Below, in pieces: positions 5,701-6,116 of a DNA stretch of 6,116 nucleotides. Position numbers and translations under genes: made by a program. Below the pieces are notes generated by a model. The model did not search any database. It was not told where the DNA came from and saw nothing but the letters and a program-made list of their open reading frames with translations. Source of the stretch: Tannerella sp. (GTDB taxonomy: Bacteria > Bacteroidota > Bacteroidia > Bacteroidales > Tannerellaceae); assembly GCA_031269635.1 (NCBI GenBank), contig JAISYY010000096.1, positions 1 to 6,116 on the forward strand. Direction: 5' to 3'. Position 1 is the first letter of the stretch. Every line of letters starts with the position of its first letter.

Positions 5701-6116
5701 GTAATGATCCACGGCGTAGGCCACGTCCTTCCCAAAGAGGAATTTATGCTTCGCAAAGGCCGGATACACATCCGGGTGATGCCTCGGATAACTCCCGGCG
5801 ACGGCCGTTTCCGCAAAGACTACTCCTCCCGTTCCATAGACGTCCGCCACTACTACCGGGCTGAATACCAAAAACTCTGCCTGGAAACCGAAACGCCGGA
5901 TTATTACGCTGACTTGGTAATGAAAAACTATATCTACAAAGGCCCTGCCGTAGAACGGGAAGTCCGCCGGAACCTGCGGAAACACAATAATTACACAAAA
6001 GAAATCGCCGCCCTGCCCAACGCCGGTGAAATAACGATCCGGAACACCGGCTACGGCGAATACGCCCTGCTGTCGGCGCTGGTGAAAAAAAACCTGCAAA
6101 TAACCGCCGTCGAGCC
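2704..6116 (+). CDS. Fused MMPL-family exporter / PlsC-type acyltransferase / methyltransferase-like protein (3' end outside window)
   Basis: One reading frame stays open from ATG 2704 to the window edge (1137 full codons, no stop); no frameshift is visible. Part 1 (residues 1 to about 815) is an RND/MMPL exporter: TM1 at about 17-37, a periplasmic domain at 38-269, TM2-TM7 between 270 and 457, a second periplasmic domain at 458-661, and TM8-TM12 between 662 and 805. TM10 carries GQGDDY (725-730), the proton-relay GxxxDY motif; the matching TM4 site reads GIAINY, with Asn337 in place of Asp. A thirteenth TM (about 824-851) leads to part 2 (about 855-1060), a cytoplasmic lysophospholipid-type acyltransferase: NHQSHID (His902...Asp907, the HX4D catalytic motif), FPEGTRS (968-974) and IIPVMIHG (997-1004). 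Part 3 begins near 1108: residues 1112-1122 (IRNTGYGEYAL) then ITAVE, resembling the first beta-alpha-beta of class I SAM methyltransferases but with a degenerate motif I. Such three-part proteins are known, to my knowledge, from Bacteroides-type genomes. Likely role: acylate and export a polyene or other lipid product for the LolA-like carrier. Translation is coupled to the glycosyltransferase through a 4-bp overlap. Confidence 0.93.
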   Translation, partial: MTKFFLSVYDYFSERRGLLFTLLSFLVITFLYAAFQVRFKEDISGFLPENRENERINSAYQYVASSNRVTIYCRSKDSSGEAVAPLIDAVDALAGRLQTRMDSTRIKSIFYRVNMAEMLAVSSFIVDNMPYFLDENDYERMDTLLTREAIARRMNINKNVLASSAGMLVRNNFLSDPLQMTEALMRKLQDFRAGDQYRLYQDHLFTGDGEALMFIECAIPVSETGMNAVFLDSLQSFIAGTEKEFAGVAFEYTGAAEIGLTNARRIRQDTILSMSLAVAVMLALLVYSFRSGRRILLIFASVLFGGLFAMAFLYVIRGEVSVIAVGISSIMFGIAINYPLHFLEHHHHVSSPRIVIKDIIAPLTIGNITTVGAFMSLVFIGSGAMSDLGWFASLLLVGTILFVLFFLPHLSVAAGRPKVRRGAPSLLQRFIASPFERDRRLVVAIILLTVFFSFFSGGSRFETDMRKINYMTEAQKKSFDKMTGLLNNGRHVVYYVTEGVDTEDALAGNEANMPVLQSLVDGGEVYRIGGVGGFLPSRVRQAERIRLWNGFWSTRRDSVMTYLREESRALGFREDAFRAFEETVGRRWETVDISHFAPLRETLAGNYIVEKEGKTMVVNMLYTDRSKAQALEERLNGYSPSAVAFDAGSVTRRMVSSLSDSFNYVFYVCGFIVFFFLVLSMGRLELGLIAFVPLALSWIWILGMMNLFDIRFNIVNVILATFIFGQGDDYTIFMTEGLMYEYACGRRMLASYKKSIAMSALIMFTGMGMLILAKHPALRSLAEVTVVGMFSVVIMAYIFPSLLFRLLTVKNGRKRLMPVTLKNLLGMIYAFLFFLVMSIVITVTGWVMFAFGAATEKKKMRYHTLLYRTARFVMYHIPQVRTTFRNLSGETFDRPGVIICNHQSHIDLMCVMMLTPRLIILTNDWVWNSPFYGSLIKYAEFYPVSNGIENVSDRLREAFRRGYSIVVFPEGTRSADCSIGRFHRGAFYLAERLNADIIPVMIHGVGHVLPKEEFMLRKGRIHIRVMPRITPGDGRFRKDYSSRSIDVRHYYRAEYQKLCLETETPDYYADLVMKNYIYKGPAVEREVRRNLRKHNNYTKEIAALPNAGEITIRNTGYGEYALLSALVKKNLQITAVE

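Noticed and set aside
5593..6099. A 168-codon open frame on the minus strand
   Set aside because: It overlaps the PlsC motifs III and IV and the start of the third domain on the opposite strand; it has no domain signature of its own.

Overview
The window is the 5' end of one plus-strand operon from a Bacteroidota bacterium, most likely of the order Bacteroidales. The evidence is an AT-rich leader with a Bacteroidetes-type -7 element (TAnnTTTG), starts without a clear Shine-Dalgarno sequence, and gene content and fusion architecture that I associate with aryl-polyene/flexirubin (dialkylresorcinol-type) clusters of this phylum. The genus cannot be fixed from the sequence.

Layout: positions 1-181 are a leader with four tandem TTCTTAA-type heptamers, a candidate -7 box and a perfect 10-bp palindrome near the expected transcription start. 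Five genes follow, all on the plus strand: (1) a periplasmic LolA-like lipid/lipoprotein carrier (182-811); (2) a small lipoprotein, probably its LolB-like partner, most likely starting at ATG 931 after a GC-rich, palindrome-rich 119-nt spacer; (3) a FabZ/FabA-like hotdog protein (1495-1869) abutting gene 2; (4) a DPM1-like family 2 glycosyltransferase (1877-2707); (5) a very large protein starting at 2704 in a 4-bp ATGA overlap and still open at the window end (1137 full codons). Gene 5 fuses an MMPL/RND-type exporter, a PlsC-type acyltransferase and the start of a Rossmann, methyltransferase-like domain.

Inferred logic: the hotdog protein belongs to acyl/polyene chain building, the glycosyltransferase and PlsC domain may attach a head group or acyl chain, the MMPL part would move the product across the inner membrane, and the LolA-like carrier with the lipoprotein would take it to the outer membrane. 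The ketosynthases, ketoreductase, ACPs and any ammonia-lyase expected for such a pathway are not in this window and would have to lie downstream or elsewhere, so the aryl-polyene assignment rests on the accessory genes alone.

Points worth a second look are the three-domain fusion, a Glu-to-Gln change at the aligned catalytic position of the hotdog protein, an NY in place of DY in the first MMPL half, a degenerate SAM motif I, and the repeat/palindrome structure of the leader. No RNA genes, insertion sequences or CRISPR arrays were seen.
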